Shown here piece after piece: positions 26,949-37,095 of a stretch of DNA of 59,271 bases. The notes beneath the pieces are model-generated. The model did not search any database and was not told the origin of the DNA. It saw nothing but the letters and a program-made list of their open reading frames with translations. Each line of letters opens with the position of its first letter. The stretch's first letter is position 1. This DNA comes from Aeromonas rivuli (GTDB lineage: Bacteria; Pseudomonadota; Gammaproteobacteria; Enterobacterales; Aeromonadaceae): contig NZ_CDBJ01000058.1 in assembly GCF_000820045.1 (NCBI RefSeq), positions 1-59,271 of the forward strand, in the 5' to 3' direction. The position numbers were made by a program, and so were the translations under genes.

Positions 26949-28226
26949 TTAATCACCGTCTAGGCTGGCTAAACAGCGGGAGAGCGTGCGCGCCAGTGCC
27001 CCTTGATTGCGCAGCACCACGGCGCGGGCCTGCCCACCCATGGTGCGGCGGGCGCCTCCGTCGGCGAGCAGCGCGCTCACCCGGTTTCCCAACTCGTGCT
27101 CATCGGCCACCACCAGGCCCCCGCCCTGAGCCACCAACTGACGGGTGATATCACTGAAGTTGAAGTAAGCGGGTCCGGTCAGGCAGGGCTTGCCCAGGGC
27201 CGCCGGTTCCAGCAGGTTGTGACCGCCGACCTTCACCAGACTGCCGCCGACGAAGGCCAGATCGGCCGCCGCCAGCATCAGTGGCAACTCCCCCATGGTA
27301 TCGCCGAGATAGACCTTGTCGCCCTCTTCGACCCGTTCAGCCTGACGCTGATGCTGAGAGCGACGCACGCAGCCATAAGAGGCGCACAGCGCCGCCACGC
27401 TGTCGAAACGCTCCGGGTGACGCGGCACCAGGATCAGCAGGGCGGTCGGGTGTGCCACCAACACCCGATCGAAAGCGGCCAGCACCTGCTCGTCTTCCCC
27501 CTGATGAGTGCTGGCGGCGATCCAGACCGGTCGCTCGGCGCCCAGGGCCAGGCGCAGGGCGTGGCCCTTGCTCTGCACCTCATCACCAAACTGGATATCG
27601 AACTTGATGGAGCCCGTCACCGCCAACCTCTCTTTGCCTATGCCGAGCCGATGAAAGCGGTCCGCATCATCCTGATGCTGGCAGAGCAGCAGACTGAGCG
27701 GGCGACTCAATGCATCAAAGGCCCCCTGAAAGCGGCCATAACGCTGGCAGGATCGCTCGGAGAGACGCCCATTGATGATGGTAACAGGCAAGTGATGATG
27801 GGCGCAGGCGTGCAGCCAGTTCGGCCACAGCTCGGTCTCCATTATCCAGAGGGCACGAGGCTGGAAGCGCTTGAGGAAGGCGGCGATCGCCCAGGGGTAA
27901 TCGAGGGGCGCATAGCGGTGCACCACCAGATCCCCGAGTTTTTCCGCCTGTTCGGCGCCGGTGCGGGTGGTGGTAGTGAGCAGAATGGGCAAGTCCGGCC
28001 GCTCGGCCTTGAGGGCGCGAATGAAAGGGCTGATGGCCAGGGTCTCACCGACGCTGACCGCGTGGATCCAGAGTGGCGCCTCCTGCCCGGTCGGCGGTAC
28101 GCGGCCCAGATGCTCGGCCCAGCGCGCACCAAACCCCGGCTTGCCTCGCTTCGGCTTGTAGAGCGCCAGCAGCGCCAACGGCAAACCCAGATGGATCAGC
28201 AGGTTGTAGAGCAGCCGATAGAGCAT
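26949..28226 (-). CDS. waaA: Kdo transferase WaaA
   Basis: A 425-residue GT30 transferase, the same length as in E. coli, that adds Kdo residues to lipid IVA. One N-terminal membrane helix precedes a GT-B fold with WIHAVSVGE (catalytic glutamate region), the middle WIAASTHQGED, and the donor-binding FVGGSLVKVGGHNLLEPAALGKP. The start ATG at 28226 lies one base after the waaF stop; the open frame to 28280 is not supported. Confidence 0.97.
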   Translation of the reverse strand: MLYRLLYNLLIHLGLPLALLALYKPKRGKPGFGARWAEHLGRVPPTGQEAPLWIHAVSVGETLAISPFIRALKAERPDLPILLTTTTRTGAEQAEKLGDLVVHRYAPLDYPWAIAAFLKRFQPRALWIMETELWPNWLHACAHHHLPVTIINGRLSERSCQRYGRFQGAFDALSRPLSLLLCQHQDDADRFHRLGIGKERLAVTGSIKFDIQFGDEVQSKGHALRLALGAERPVWIAASTHQGEDEQVLAAFDRVLVAHPTALLILVPRHPERFDSVAALCASYGCVRRSQHQRQAERVEEGDKVYLGDTMGELPLMLAAADLAFVGGSLVKVGGHNLLEPAALGKPCLTGPAYFNFSDITRQLVAQGGGLVVADEHELGNRVSALLADGGARRTMGGQARAVVLRNQGALARTLSRCLASLDGD

Positions 28227-28227
28227 G

Positions 28228-29343
28228 CTATTCCGGCTCCGACCGCTTGCCCGCATTGGCAACAAAATGCGGTGGGTCAACCAGCTGTAGCGCTATCGGC
28301 TGAGCCGCCGACTCGCCGCACTCCAACCGCTTGCCCGCCTCTATCACCTGTTCCGGCATCAGCTCAATCAGGCACTTGAGGTGACCAAACTTGCAGGTGC
28401 GCTTGAAGCAGGGACGGCATTCGATGTCGGTGTGCACTATCTCGACCCTGTCTGCCAGCGGTGGCGTATAGAGCGGCGAGGTGGAGCCATAGACCCCGAT
28501 CAACGGCCGGTTGAGGGCGGCGGCGATGTGCATCAGGCCGGAGTCATTGGAGATGACCCGCCCGGCCAGCGCCATCAGATCGATCGCCTCATACAGGCTG
28601 GTCTTGCCCGCCAGTACATGGCAGTTGGGCCGTGACAGGGGGTTGATCCGCTCGCGGATGGTATTGGCCACAGGCACATCCTTGCCCGAGCCGAAGATCC
28701 ATACCTGCCAACCCTCATCCAGATGCTTCTGCGCCACCACAGCATAGTGCCCTTCCGGCCAGCGCTTGGCCGGACCGAACTCGGCGCCTGGGCAGAGCAC
28801 CAGTACGGGACGAGCACTGCTGAGCCCCAATCGCTCCAGCGCCTTGCCCTGATTGACCAGATCGACATTGAGCGACGGATGGGGAATGACGGGAATATCG
28901 GCCCGGCTCTTCATCTGCGCCTTGGGATAGGCCAGCGCCAGATAGGCCTCTACCATCAGCGGAAAGGCAGACTTGTTGCTGCGCATGTCGTTGAGCAGGC
29001 CGAAGCGGTGCTCCCCCTTCCAGCCGGTGCGCACCGGTATCCTGGCGAACCAGGGGATCAGTGCCGACTTCATGGAGTTGGGCTGGATGATGGCCTGATC
29101 GTACTTCTCGGCAGCCAGCAGCTTGCCGAGCCGACGCCGCTCCCCCAACTTGAAATCACCGTGACCCAGGGGCATGGCGACCGCCTTGTCCACCTCGGGC
29201 ATGCGTTCGAGCAGAGCCCTGCACCAGGCCGGCGCCATCACATGCAGCTCACAGTCCGGGTGGTTGGCCTTGATCGCCTTGTAGAGGCTCTGGGACATCA
29301 CCATGTCGCCGACCCAGGAGGGGCCGATCACCAATATCTTCAT
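28228..29343 (-). CDS. waaF: ADP-heptose:LPS heptosyltransferase II
   Basis: A 371-residue GT9 enzyme that adds the second heptose of the inner core. Signatures are MKILVIGPSWVGDMVMSQSLY, LCPGAEFGPAKRWPEGHYA and the ADP-heptose site NDSGLMHIAAALNRPLIGVYGSTSP. Its start overlaps the stop of the upstream deacetylase gene through ATGA, and it leads directly into waaA. Confidence 0.97.
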   Translation of the reverse strand: MKILVIGPSWVGDMVMSQSLYKAIKANHPDCELHVMAPAWCRALLERMPEVDKAVAMPLGHGDFKLGERRRLGKLLAAEKYDQAIIQPNSMKSALIPWFARIPVRTGWKGEHRFGLLNDMRSNKSAFPLMVEAYLALAYPKAQMKSRADIPVIPHPSLNVDLVNQGKALERLGLSSARPVLVLCPGAEFGPAKRWPEGHYAVVAQKHLDEGWQVWIFGSGKDVPVANTIRERINPLSRPNCHVLAGKTSLYEAIDLMALAGRVISNDSGLMHIAAALNRPLIGVYGSTSPLYTPPLADRVEIVHTDIECRPCFKRTCKFGHLKCLIELMPEQVIEAGKRLECGESAAQPIALQLVDPPHFVANAGKRSEPE

Positions 29344-30626
29344 GCTTGTTCTGTTCCTGCGTCTTGCAACATGCCGCTCACGAAGTCGTCGCCAGATACC
29401 CAGCTGAACACCTCATGGGCCTTTATGTGAGTCTGAAAATAGCTGTGCAGACCATAGTGATGATAACCATCTCGTCTGACAGTACGGCCCCACCAGCGTT
29501 TGAACCGCTTCTCCAGCCGCTCCTTGGCATGCAGATCGTGCATCGTCTCCATGGCGACCACTTTCTCTTTTTGGCGCGCCAGCGTCAGGGGGTGGCTGTA
29601 ACAGTGCCAAGGCCCCAGCCTGGAATGTTCACTCTGCCAGGGGGGCAAGGTGGTGCCCGCATGCTCGGGGCCATAAGGGAAATCATGGACCTTGCGCAGG
29701 TGATTCGCATAGAGCAGCACCCGGGACGGGCTGTGCCCGCTCTGCTGGATAGCCAGCGCCAAGGCTTGGGCAGTGGCAACGTGGTCGCCATGGGGATCCA
29801 CCTCGGGGTGGGTCACCAGGACGCTGCTCGGCCGCACCCGCATCAGCAGCGCCGCGAGATCGGCCACCAGCAACCGGCCGCGGTTGGCAGCCTGCTCGTC
29901 ACCCGGCAAGGGTTGGGGATTCCAGCGCCGAAACGGCGCCGGTGTCAGTTCGGGTAACTGAGCATGGGCGACCAGGCTGTCCGGGTCAGCCACCAGCTTT
30001 GCCAGGCTGTCATTGAAGTAACCCAGGCAAAACAGGCGAGCCGCGCTCACCCCAGCCAGCAGAGGCGTGGTCACACTGTTCCAGGCCCGGATCATCCCCT
30101 TGCGCGCCGAGGCGCTCGCCAAGTCGCCATCCAGGCCGGGAATATATTGGCGATCCAGCCGGCCAAGCTTCTCCCCCGCACTCAGGGTCACTATCCAACT
30201 GCGTTCGGCATGGTCGCTGTAGAGGCCAAAGGCGGCCAGCTCGGCATCGTCCGGATGAGGGGAGAGAATAAGCACGGGCCCATCTTCCAGTACCGGATTG
30301 GCAAAGGCCAACAGGCGGGCCTCTGCTTGCCAGCGACAATCCCGTCCCTGCAGCGCTATCTCGTCCAGCCGGGTCAAGCCGGTCAGATTGAGGAAACGCC
30401 GGCCACGCTGGTTCGCCTCGAAGAACTGCGGCTGGCCAGACTCTGCCCCGGCGATGCCGATGCGACCCTGGCGCCGTTTGTGGGTCGCTTCATAACCAAA
30501 CTCCAGCAACAGGGTGTGATTGACCAGCTCACCCACGGCGCTCGCATCCAGCTTGCCATCCGGCGACAGCGTGACGGGGGAAACCCAGCTTGGGGCCAGG
30601 GGGTAACTGTGATCCAGCATCGTCAT
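29340..30626 (-). CDS. PIG-L family deacetylase in the LPS core cluster
   Basis: A 428-residue protein with a central PIG-L/LmbE metal-dependent deacetylase domain. The zinc motif HPDD lies at about residues 124-127, and the second site THPEVDPHGDH further on. About 110 residues precede the domain, an extension not seen in minimal LmbE proteins. Located between a glycosyltransferase and waaF, it probably de-N-acetylates a hexosamine of the LPS core. The specific sugar cannot be read from sequence. Confidence 0.88.
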   Translation of the reverse strand: MTMLDHSYPLAPSWVSPVTLSPDGKLDASAVGELVNHTLLLEFGYEATHKRRQGRIGIAGAESGQPQFFEANQRGRRFLNLTGLTRLDEIALQGRDCRWQAEARLLAFANPVLEDGPVLILSPHPDDAELAAFGLYSDHAERSWIVTLSAGEKLGRLDRQYIPGLDGDLASASARKGMIRAWNSVTTPLLAGVSAARLFCLGYFNDSLAKLVADPDSLVAHAQLPELTPAPFRRWNPQPLPGDEQAANRGRLLVADLAALLMRVRPSSVLVTHPEVDPHGDHVATAQALALAIQQSGHSPSRVLLYANHLRKVHDFPYGPEHAGTTLPPWQSEHSRLGPWHCYSHPLTLARQKEKVVAMETMHDLHAKERLEKRFKRWWGRTVRRDGYHHYGLHSYFQTHIKAHEVFSWVSGDDFVSGMLQDAGTEQA

Positions 30627-30629
30627 GAT

Positions 30630-31775
30630 TTAATCCTCAATGAGGGCGAGGAAGCGGCGGGCAATCTCGCCATCGTCGAACCGGTCAACCCAGTGGGGCT
30701 GGATCTGGACAGGGTCAGCCAGGGCTTCACGCATCTTGGCGGCCAGGGCGACCTCATCATGGGCGGCCAACAAGCGGGTCTGTTCTTCGATCAGCACCTC
30801 GCGAATGCCACCCGGTACATCGGTGGCAACGGCCTGGGTGCCGCAGGCCAGGGCTTCAATAAGTACCAGCCCAAGTCCCTCGGTCCTGGAGCTGAGTATG
30901 AAGGCCTCGGCCCCTGCAACCCAGGGATAGGGATTGGCTTGATGGCCGAGCAGTATCACTCGCCCATCCAGCGCCAGAGTCTGTATCAGCCGCTCCAGCG
31001 GGGCTCGCTCGCTACCCTCTCCGATAATCACCAGCTTGCAATCGAGTTCGGCCCGCTTGAAGGCCCGCAGCAGCAGAGTCTGATCCTTCACCGGTACCAG
31101 GCGTGCCACGTGCACCAGAAAAGGCCCCGTAATGGGGGGATCTTGAGCGAGCTGCGCCAGCCGACGCACCCGTGCCAGCGGGACACCATTGTGGATCACC
31201 GTCTGTCGTGCCGGCCGGACCGAGAAGTGTGACAGGGTTTGCTGCAGCACCTCGGCGATCCCCTGGGAAACGCAGATCACCTGCTTGTCCTGGAACAGCT
31301 TGGCGGCGAGCCAGCCGCCGAATCGATAGTGGCGCAACTTGGAAGAAGGTCCCTCCACCAGTTGCCAGCAGCGTGGGTCATGCAAGTCCCACAACAATTC
31401 GAATGCTCCCTGGCCCCGGATCAGGATCTGATCGAAGGCACCATATTGCGCCTCCCACTCGGCGATCCTGCGTCTGGCCAGCGCGCTGGTGCGCCAGCCC
31501 GTCCAGACGAAGCCCGAGCCAGGCAGCAGATGCTTGAGCAGACCCCGCCCGAGCAGATCGCCACTCAGCCCCAACAAGCCGCGCCGGGCTTCCCGCTCGA
31601 TATCACCGCCCGCATGGAGATGCACCGCGGGATCCGGCATCAGTCTGGCCTCGCCACGCAGCACCCAGACATGCACCTCATGACCCTGGGCTACCATGGC
31701 GTTGGCCAGCGTGATAGTGGCCTGCTCTATGCCTCCTGCCTGCAAGCGACGCAATATGATCAGAATGCGCTTCAT
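30630..31775 (-). CDS. GT4-family glycosyltransferase (LPS core)
   Basis: A 381-residue GT-B transferase. The N-terminal ILRRLQAGGIEQATITLANAM is the acceptor-side glycine loop, and the C-terminal half has FLVHVARLVPVKDQTLLLRAF and the EX7E donor motif in SSRTEGLGLVLIEALACGT. The start ATG at 31775 overlaps the stop of the O-antigen ligase gene (ATGA), which favours it over the open frame start at 31793. The acceptor and sugar are not predictable. Confidence 0.9.
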   Translation of the reverse strand: MKRILIILRRLQAGGIEQATITLANAMVAQGHEVHVWVLRGEARLMPDPAVHLHAGGDIEREARRGLLGLSGDLLGRGLLKHLLPGSGFVWTGWRTSALARRRIAEWEAQYGAFDQILIRGQGAFELLWDLHDPRCWQLVEGPSSKLRHYRFGGWLAAKLFQDKQVICVSQGIAEVLQQTLSHFSVRPARQTVIHNGVPLARVRRLAQLAQDPPITGPFLVHVARLVPVKDQTLLLRAFKRAELDCKLVIIGEGSERAPLERLIQTLALDGRVILLGHQANPYPWVAGAEAFILSSRTEGLGLVLIEALACGTQAVATDVPGGIREVLIEEQTRLLAAHDEVALAAKMREALADPVQIQPHWVDRFDDGEIARRFLALIED

Positions 31776-33049
31776 CTGACTTGATCCGTACAACCCTGCG
31801 GATAGCGGCGGCGCCAGCAGAGAGTGATCAGACCCCCGAGGATGATGTTGAACACGAAGGTACCGGTACCAAACGACATATAGGACTCAAAGTTGTTCAC
31901 AATGACCCAGAAGACGAAGAAGCAGAAACCGAACACCAGTACATCGGTCGGCATCAGCCGTGCTCGCCAGGTAAGCCAGCAGTCACGGCCGATGACAATG
32001 GCCAGGGCGAGCAACATGAGCGAACCAGCCAAGCCATAGCTGAGCTGAACTTCGAGGAAGTAGTTGTGCAGATGACCAAACTGCTGTTTGACCCAGTCTG
32101 GCAACACATCGGAATGACTGATGACCCGACTGCGGGCCTGGGAGCCCCAGCCAAACCAGGGACGCTCAGCTATCTTGTCGGCAGCCACTTTCCAGGTGTT
32201 GGCCCGTATTCCAACGCTGGTATAGGGGATATCGTCCCAGTCACCATGCAATAGCTGCTGAATGACAGGGGCCTCCTGCTCATACCGTTTCTCGACATGG
32301 GAGAGACCCCGTTGTCCCAAGCTGACAAATAACAGGGCTGTGCCCATCAGCAGCAACGCCAGCACCCAGCAGCGCGGTCGCTTGAGCCAGATCCAGAACA
32401 CCAGAGCCAGCAGCAGAGCCGCGAAAATCGCGATGAAAATGGCCCGGGTCTGGGTCACGATGATCCCCAGTACCGCCACCCCCAGCACCCCAGCCCAGAG
32501 CGGCAGCCGCCACCAGCGCTGTGCACCGACCGATAACCAACGCTGGCTAAAACAGAGGCAACCCAGCATCAGGGTACCGAAATACATGGCGATATGCTGG
32601 GCGTTGCGGATGCCAAAATCGACTCTCTGCCCTGACAAGCCTTGCTTCCAGGTGCTCCAGTCGGCTGGCGTAGCCAACACCGCGAGCAGCAGTCCCAAGG
32701 CGGCGATGCCCCACAACCAGAAGACATTGCGCAGCCTGCCCGCCAGCAACACGGCGGTGGCAAAGAAGAAGAAGATCTTGGTCAGCCGATCGAGATGGGG
32801 GTTTGAGCTGGTAATGACGGTCGGTTCCAGCAGGCCCAGTAGCCAGGGGATGAGCTGGACCAGCAACGCCAGCCACACAAACTTGAAGTAGACGTCCAGA
32901 CCCATGCGCCTGTGGGAGCTCAGCATCAGCAGCAGCGTCATGGCAAGGAACCCGACTTCCATCGCCTTGCCTATGCCACCGAACCAGATACGACAGAGCG
33001 CATAGATAAGCAGGCAGGCCACCCCCAGCATTCTCAAATAGGGGGTCAT
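31772..33049 (-). CDS. waaL: O-antigen ligase family protein
   Basis: A 425-residue polytopic membrane protein with about ten to twelve helices and a large periplasmic loop. The Wzy_C/WaaL signature is in ERPWFGWGSQARSR and FGHLHNYFLEVQLSYG, including the conserved histidine pair. WaaL joins undecaprenyl-linked O-antigen to lipid A-core in the periplasm. The start at 33049 follows GGGGAAGGG, which is close to the ATG; the open frame to 33145 is possible. Sequence alone cannot exclude a Wzy polymerase, but the core-cluster context favours ligase. Confidence 0.85.
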   Translation of the reverse strand: MTPYLRMLGVACLLIYALCRIWFGGIGKAMEVGFLAMTLLLMLSSHRRMGLDVYFKFVWLALLVQLIPWLLGLLEPTVITSSNPHLDRLTKIFFFFATAVLLAGRLRNVFWLWGIAALGLLLAVLATPADWSTWKQGLSGQRVDFGIRNAQHIAMYFGTLMLGCLCFSQRWLSVGAQRWWRLPLWAGVLGVAVLGIIVTQTRAIFIAIFAALLLALVFWIWLKRPRCWVLALLLMGTALLFVSLGQRGLSHVEKRYEQEAPVIQQLLHGDWDDIPYTSVGIRANTWKVAADKIAERPWFGWGSQARSRVISHSDVLPDWVKQQFGHLHNYFLEVQLSYGLAGSLMLLALAIVIGRDCWLTWRARLMPTDVLVFGFCFFVFWVIVNNFESYMSFGTGTFVFNIILGGLITLCWRRRYPQGCTDQVR

Positions 33050-33110
33050 CCCTTCCCCAGGGACGCTGCTCCATTGCCCATCCAGACTTTTTATTATGTT
33101 TTTATCCAAT

Positions 33111-34199
33111 TTATGGTGCTCGGTCAGGCAGGGACAGGGCCTCAAATTGAGGCAGTACGCTCTCGGCCAGGAAGGCCTGATAATAGTCGGCCGTAATCGT
33201 CACGGGGGCTTCATCCATCCGGGCGATGGCATCGGCCAGCGCCACCTCATCTTGCAATGGCACCAGGAAGGCGGCCAGCTCACCGGTCAGTATCTCTTTC
33301 GGGCCAGAGGGGCAATCGACACTGACGATGGGAGTACCCAGAAACAGCGACTCGATCAATACCCTGGGTAACCCCTCCCCATCCGAGGTGAGGATCAACG
33401 CCTTGGCATGCTTGATATAAGGATAGGGATTGGTCTGATAGCCGGGCAGGATCACCTGCGCCTCCAGATCCAGCTCACGAATGAGCGATCGCAATCGCGC
33501 CTCCTCTTCCGGCTTGCCCTTGCCAAGCAGCAGTAAGGGAGTGCTCACCCCGCTGGCTTTATAGGCTCGCAACAGCCGATCATGACGCTTGCGATGCTCA
33601 AAGGTGCCCACGTTGATCAGATAGTCCCCGGTCGGCACAGCGGCGGGTTCGGCAGCCATGCGCACGAAGCCATCTCGCTCATAGGGGTTATAGATGGCCA
33701 GGATACGCTCAGGTTTGAGCTCGGCATCCTGCAGCAAACCGTCGACCACTCCCTGAGAGCAGCCGATCACCTTGCGGCCATTGTAGAAGCGCTGCAGCTT
33801 GGCCTTGGCTTTCGCCTTGCTCTTGGCGGTATAGCGGGAGGCGAGCATGTTGCTCTTCACCCAGAACCAGAGGTTGGGGTGTTTGATATGGCGAGTGATC
33901 TTGTCACAGGAGCAGGAGAGCACCACATGGGGATCGAGACGGTGAATGGCCCGGGCGATGAACCAGGCCTGCCCTTTTTCGACCAGCACATTGGAGATAG
34001 CCTTGGTGATGCCATTGACCAGCGCCAGGTTGATCACCTCGAGGTCGGGAGGAAGACGATGCTCGATCAGGTCACGCAGTATGAAGACAGTCACCTGATG
34101 ACCGCGTTGACGCAGCCCTTCCGCCGTGTTGATGAGAGACTTCTGCGCGCCGCCACCATACAAATCTTCAATCACGAATACGAAACGCTTGGAGTTCAT
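33111..34199 (-). CDS. GT4-family glycosyltransferase (LPS core)
   Basis: A 362-residue GT-B enzyme with FVIEDLYGGGAQKSLINTAEGL at the N-terminus and a C-terminal donor domain (YLINVGTFEHRKRHDRLLRAY; SDGEGLPRVLIESLFLGTPIV with the EX7E pattern). A very basic stretch, AKSKAKAKAKLQRF near the middle, may help it sit on the membrane. It is the first gene of the minus-strand core operon that continues through waaL to waaA. Confidence 0.9.
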   Translation of the reverse strand: MNSKRFVFVIEDLYGGGAQKSLINTAEGLRQRGHQVTVFILRDLIEHRLPPDLEVINLALVNGITKAISNVLVEKGQAWFIARAIHRLDPHVVLSCSCDKITRHIKHPNLWFWVKSNMLASRYTAKSKAKAKAKLQRFYNGRKVIGCSQGVVDGLLQDAELKPERILAIYNPYERDGFVRMAAEPAAVPTGDYLINVGTFEHRKRHDRLLRAYKASGVSTPLLLLGKGKPEEEARLRSLIRELDLEAQVILPGYQTNPYPYIKHAKALILTSDGEGLPRVLIESLFLGTPIVSVDCPSGPKEILTGELAAFLVPLQDEVALADAIARMDEAPVTITADYYQAFLAESVLPQFEALSLPDRAP

Positions 34200-34509
34200 G
34201 CATCATCTCATCAAGGAATAACATCGATAACCGAGTCGGCTGCCGGCCGACCCGTCAGCCGTGCTCCTATAGCCAGTCACACCCGCGGATGGGCTGCCTG
34301 CGACAGGGGTGAATAACACCCTGGTCCGGGTGAATATTCATCCTGGCTGCCAATAAATTAATTGCCACAGCCATAAATCTGCACAACTCATGCTTGGCGA
34401 GCAAATCATATCCGGCGATTTTCCGTGACCCCCTGCGGCAAGTCAAACTTTGCCCACCAAACTTGAATCAGGATAGAATGGGGCTCACCTCCCTTTGCCG
34501 GTTATTTCC
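34200..34509. promoter_or_regulatory. divergent core-operon intergenic region
   Basis: About 310 bases between the divergent GT4 and GT2 genes. The AT-rich part at 34340-34400 (AATAAATTAATTG) could hold promoters. A CGG/CCG-rich near-palindrome (GTCGGCTGCCGGCCGAC) lies near 34234-34250. I see no JUMPstart/ops element, which often precedes LPS operons. Confidence 0.45.
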
Positions 34510-35307
34510 ATGGAACAACAAGAAGCTGTCACCCTGGCGGTGGCCCTGACCACCTTTAACAGCATGCGCTGCCTGCCAATGGTACTGGACAGTGTGCAAG
34601 GGCTGGCGCAGCGTATCGTGGTCGTCGATTCAGGCTCCACCGATGGCACCCGCGAGTATGCAACCGAGCGCGGCTGCATCGTCATCGAACGTCCCTGGCC
34701 CGGCCCGCTCAAGCAGAAAGTCTTCGCCATGGAACAGTGTGCTCCGGCCAAGTGGATCCTGCTGCTCGATTCCGACGAATCCCTCGAGCCCGAGCTCAGA
34801 AGCGACATGGAACGGGTGCTGCAAGCAGACGATCTGACCATCAGTGCCTGGGAATTCCAGCGCAAGATCTGGTTCCTCGGCGGCTGGCTGCATCACATGT
34901 ATCAGCCGGAATGGCGTCTGCGCCTGGTGCGCAGCGATCAGTGGCGCATGGAGGGCAAGATGGACCTCTATCACGACAAGCTGGTCACGGACGGCAAGGT
35001 CGGCAAACTCAAGGGCATCTGCCGCCATGACTCCTATGCCGACATCAAAGATGCGGTGATGCGGGCCCAACGCTACGCCGAACGCGCCGTTGGCCGAGAA
35101 ATGAAAGGGGGCCGCTGGTATGACTTCGCCTGGTGCATCGTCGATGTGCTATGGCGTCACGGTATTCGTCAGCGCGCCTTCCTCGATGGCAAACGCGGCC
35201 TCATCATGCTCGGCATTACCATGGCCTCCAAGCTGATCCGTCAGGCCTACTTCTGCCAGCAGCGTCTGCAACCGCCCAAGAAAGATTGGGAAAACCCGGT
35301 CGTCTAA
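34510..35307 (+). CDS. GT2-family glycosyltransferase, WaaE-like
   Basis: A 265-residue GT-A transferase of the LPS core beta-1,4-glucosyltransferase (WaaE/KdtX) type. It has ALTTFNSMRCL, the nucleotide-site VVVDSGSTDGTREYA and the metal-binding LLLDSDESLEPEL. Basic segments at the C-terminus fit peripheral membrane binding. WaaE homologues beside coaD are common in non-enteric gammaproteobacteria. I start at ATG 34510; a TTG at 34495 is possible and neither has a convincing ribosome site. Confidence 0.85.
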   Translation: MEQQEAVTLAVALTTFNSMRCLPMVLDSVQGLAQRIVVVDSGSTDGTREYATERGCIVIERPWPGPLKQKVFAMEQCAPAKWILLLDSDESLEPELRSDMERVLQADDLTISAWEFQRKIWFLGGWLHHMYQPEWRLRLVRSDQWRMEGKMDLYHDKLVTDGKVGKLKGICRHDSYADIKDAVMRAQRYAERAVGREMKGGRWYDFAWCIVDVLWRHGIRQRAFLDGKRGLIMLGITMASKLIRQAYFCQQRLQPPKKDWENPVV

Positions 35308-35335
35308 CCGACCCACTTGACCAACAGGTTATCAT

Positions 35336-35356
35336 CAGGGCCCATAATGGGCCCTG
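35336..35356. terminator. bidirectional terminator
   Basis: CAGGGCCCA and TGGGCCCTG form a perfect nine-pair stem around TAA, between the convergent GT2 and GT9 genes. Confidence 0.75.
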
Positions 35357-35374
35357 AATCATTTCTGTCACCGA

Positions 35375-36415
35375 TCAGCTCGCCTGCCAGAGCGGCTTGC
35401 CCCATTGGGCGATGGCACTGGCCATGGTCTTGGGATCGAGCTGACTCATGTCCTCCGGATGATCGCTGTCCTCCGGCGGGCTGAAGGCCAGGTGGCGTCC
35501 CTCTTGATTGAGGGGGCGCCAGCGCAGCGGCGTGGCAGAGCGATGGGCCGGGAAGAAGCCCACCGTCGGCACATCCAGGGCGGCGGCAATGTGCAGAGGG
35601 CCTGTGCTACCGGCCATAAACAGAGCGGCATTGGCCAGCACCTGGCAAAACTTGGGCAAGCCTTCATCCGAGCGATAGATCCAGCCATTGCCGCCATGGG
35701 CCAGCAATTCGGCCGCCAACTGCTCCGCCTTGCTCTCCTCCCCTGGGCCCGCGGTCAGTACACACTGCAGCTCGGGACAAGCCTGGTTGAGTTTGATAAT
35801 GAGCCGCGCGTACTGCTCGATGGAGAGGTTATTGGCCGAGCCGCCACTGCCGGCATGGACCATCAACCAGGGACGCGTTACATCGAGGCCCAGCTTTTGC
35901 GCCGTCTGGCTGCGTACCTCCACAAGGGACTGGCCATCGAAGCGCAAGTAGGGCGCTTGTGGCTCAATCACCTTCGCCTGTTGATCGGTCAGGAAGTGAC
36001 GGATCAAGTCGAGATTGTATTCATACTCCGGCTTCTGGGAGCGAGAGCGGCGCTGCACCAGCCGCTGATTGTAGAGCACTTGCGCCAGCTTGGTCGCCGG
36101 CGCCAGCCGATAAGGGATATGGGCTTTCCACACCAATTTTGCATTGCGGGTATTGGAGAAGAGGCAGATAGAGGCATCGAAGGCGGCGGCCTTGATGCGT
36201 GCCAGCAGAGCACGCTGCTGCTCCTTGTCGGCCTGGGCGCCCGGATCCAGGATCACCTCGTCAATCCAGGGACAGAGCCGGGCCAGCGGTGCCGTGTAGC
36301 CGGGAACCAGGGCCGTCACATGGCAGTTCATGGAGTGCTTGAGCATGGCAAAACTTGGCCAGGCCAGCATAAAGTCACCAATCTTGTCATTGCGAACGAC
36401 CAGAATGCGTTTCAT
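35375..36415 (-). CDS. GT9-family heptosyltransferase
   Basis: A 346-residue ADP-heptose:LPS heptosyltransferase-like protein. It has MKRILVVRNDKIGDFMLAWPSF at the N-terminus and MVHAGSGGSANNLSIEQYA and FMAGSTGPLHIAAALDVPTVGFF in the donor domain. Start ATG at 36415 is preceded by AAAGGGA; the open frame continues to 37057 only because it runs antisense through coaD. It is probably a third heptosyltransferase for the core, but the linkage is not predictable. Confidence 0.92.
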   Translation of the reverse strand: MKRILVVRNDKIGDFMLAWPSFAMLKHSMNCHVTALVPGYTAPLARLCPWIDEVILDPGAQADKEQQRALLARIKAAAFDASICLFSNTRNAKLVWKAHIPYRLAPATKLAQVLYNQRLVQRRSRSQKPEYEYNLDLIRHFLTDQQAKVIEPQAPYLRFDGQSLVEVRSQTAQKLGLDVTRPWLMVHAGSGGSANNLSIEQYARLIIKLNQACPELQCVLTAGPGEESKAEQLAAELLAHGGNGWIYRSDEGLPKFCQVLANAALFMAGSTGPLHIAAALDVPTVGFFPAHRSATPLRWRPLNQEGRHLAFSPPEDSDHPEDMSQLDPKTMASAIAQWGKPLWQAS

Positions 36416-36484
36416 AAGAGATCCCTTTGCTCCCCACACCCAAAGCGGGGAGGCTGAATGCGCGATGGGGGTATTCTTGCCTGA

Positions 36485-37036
<552 letters not shown>

Positions 37037-37067
37037 CCCAGGCCCCCTAAACCACAAGATTCATCGC

Positions 37068-37095
37068 AAAAGAGCAGGCCAGGCCTGCTCTTTTT
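37068..37095 (+). terminator. coaD terminator
   Basis: AAAGAGCAGG pairs with CCTGCTCTTT and is followed by a run of five T. It overlaps the end of the convergent downstream gene. Confidence 0.85.
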
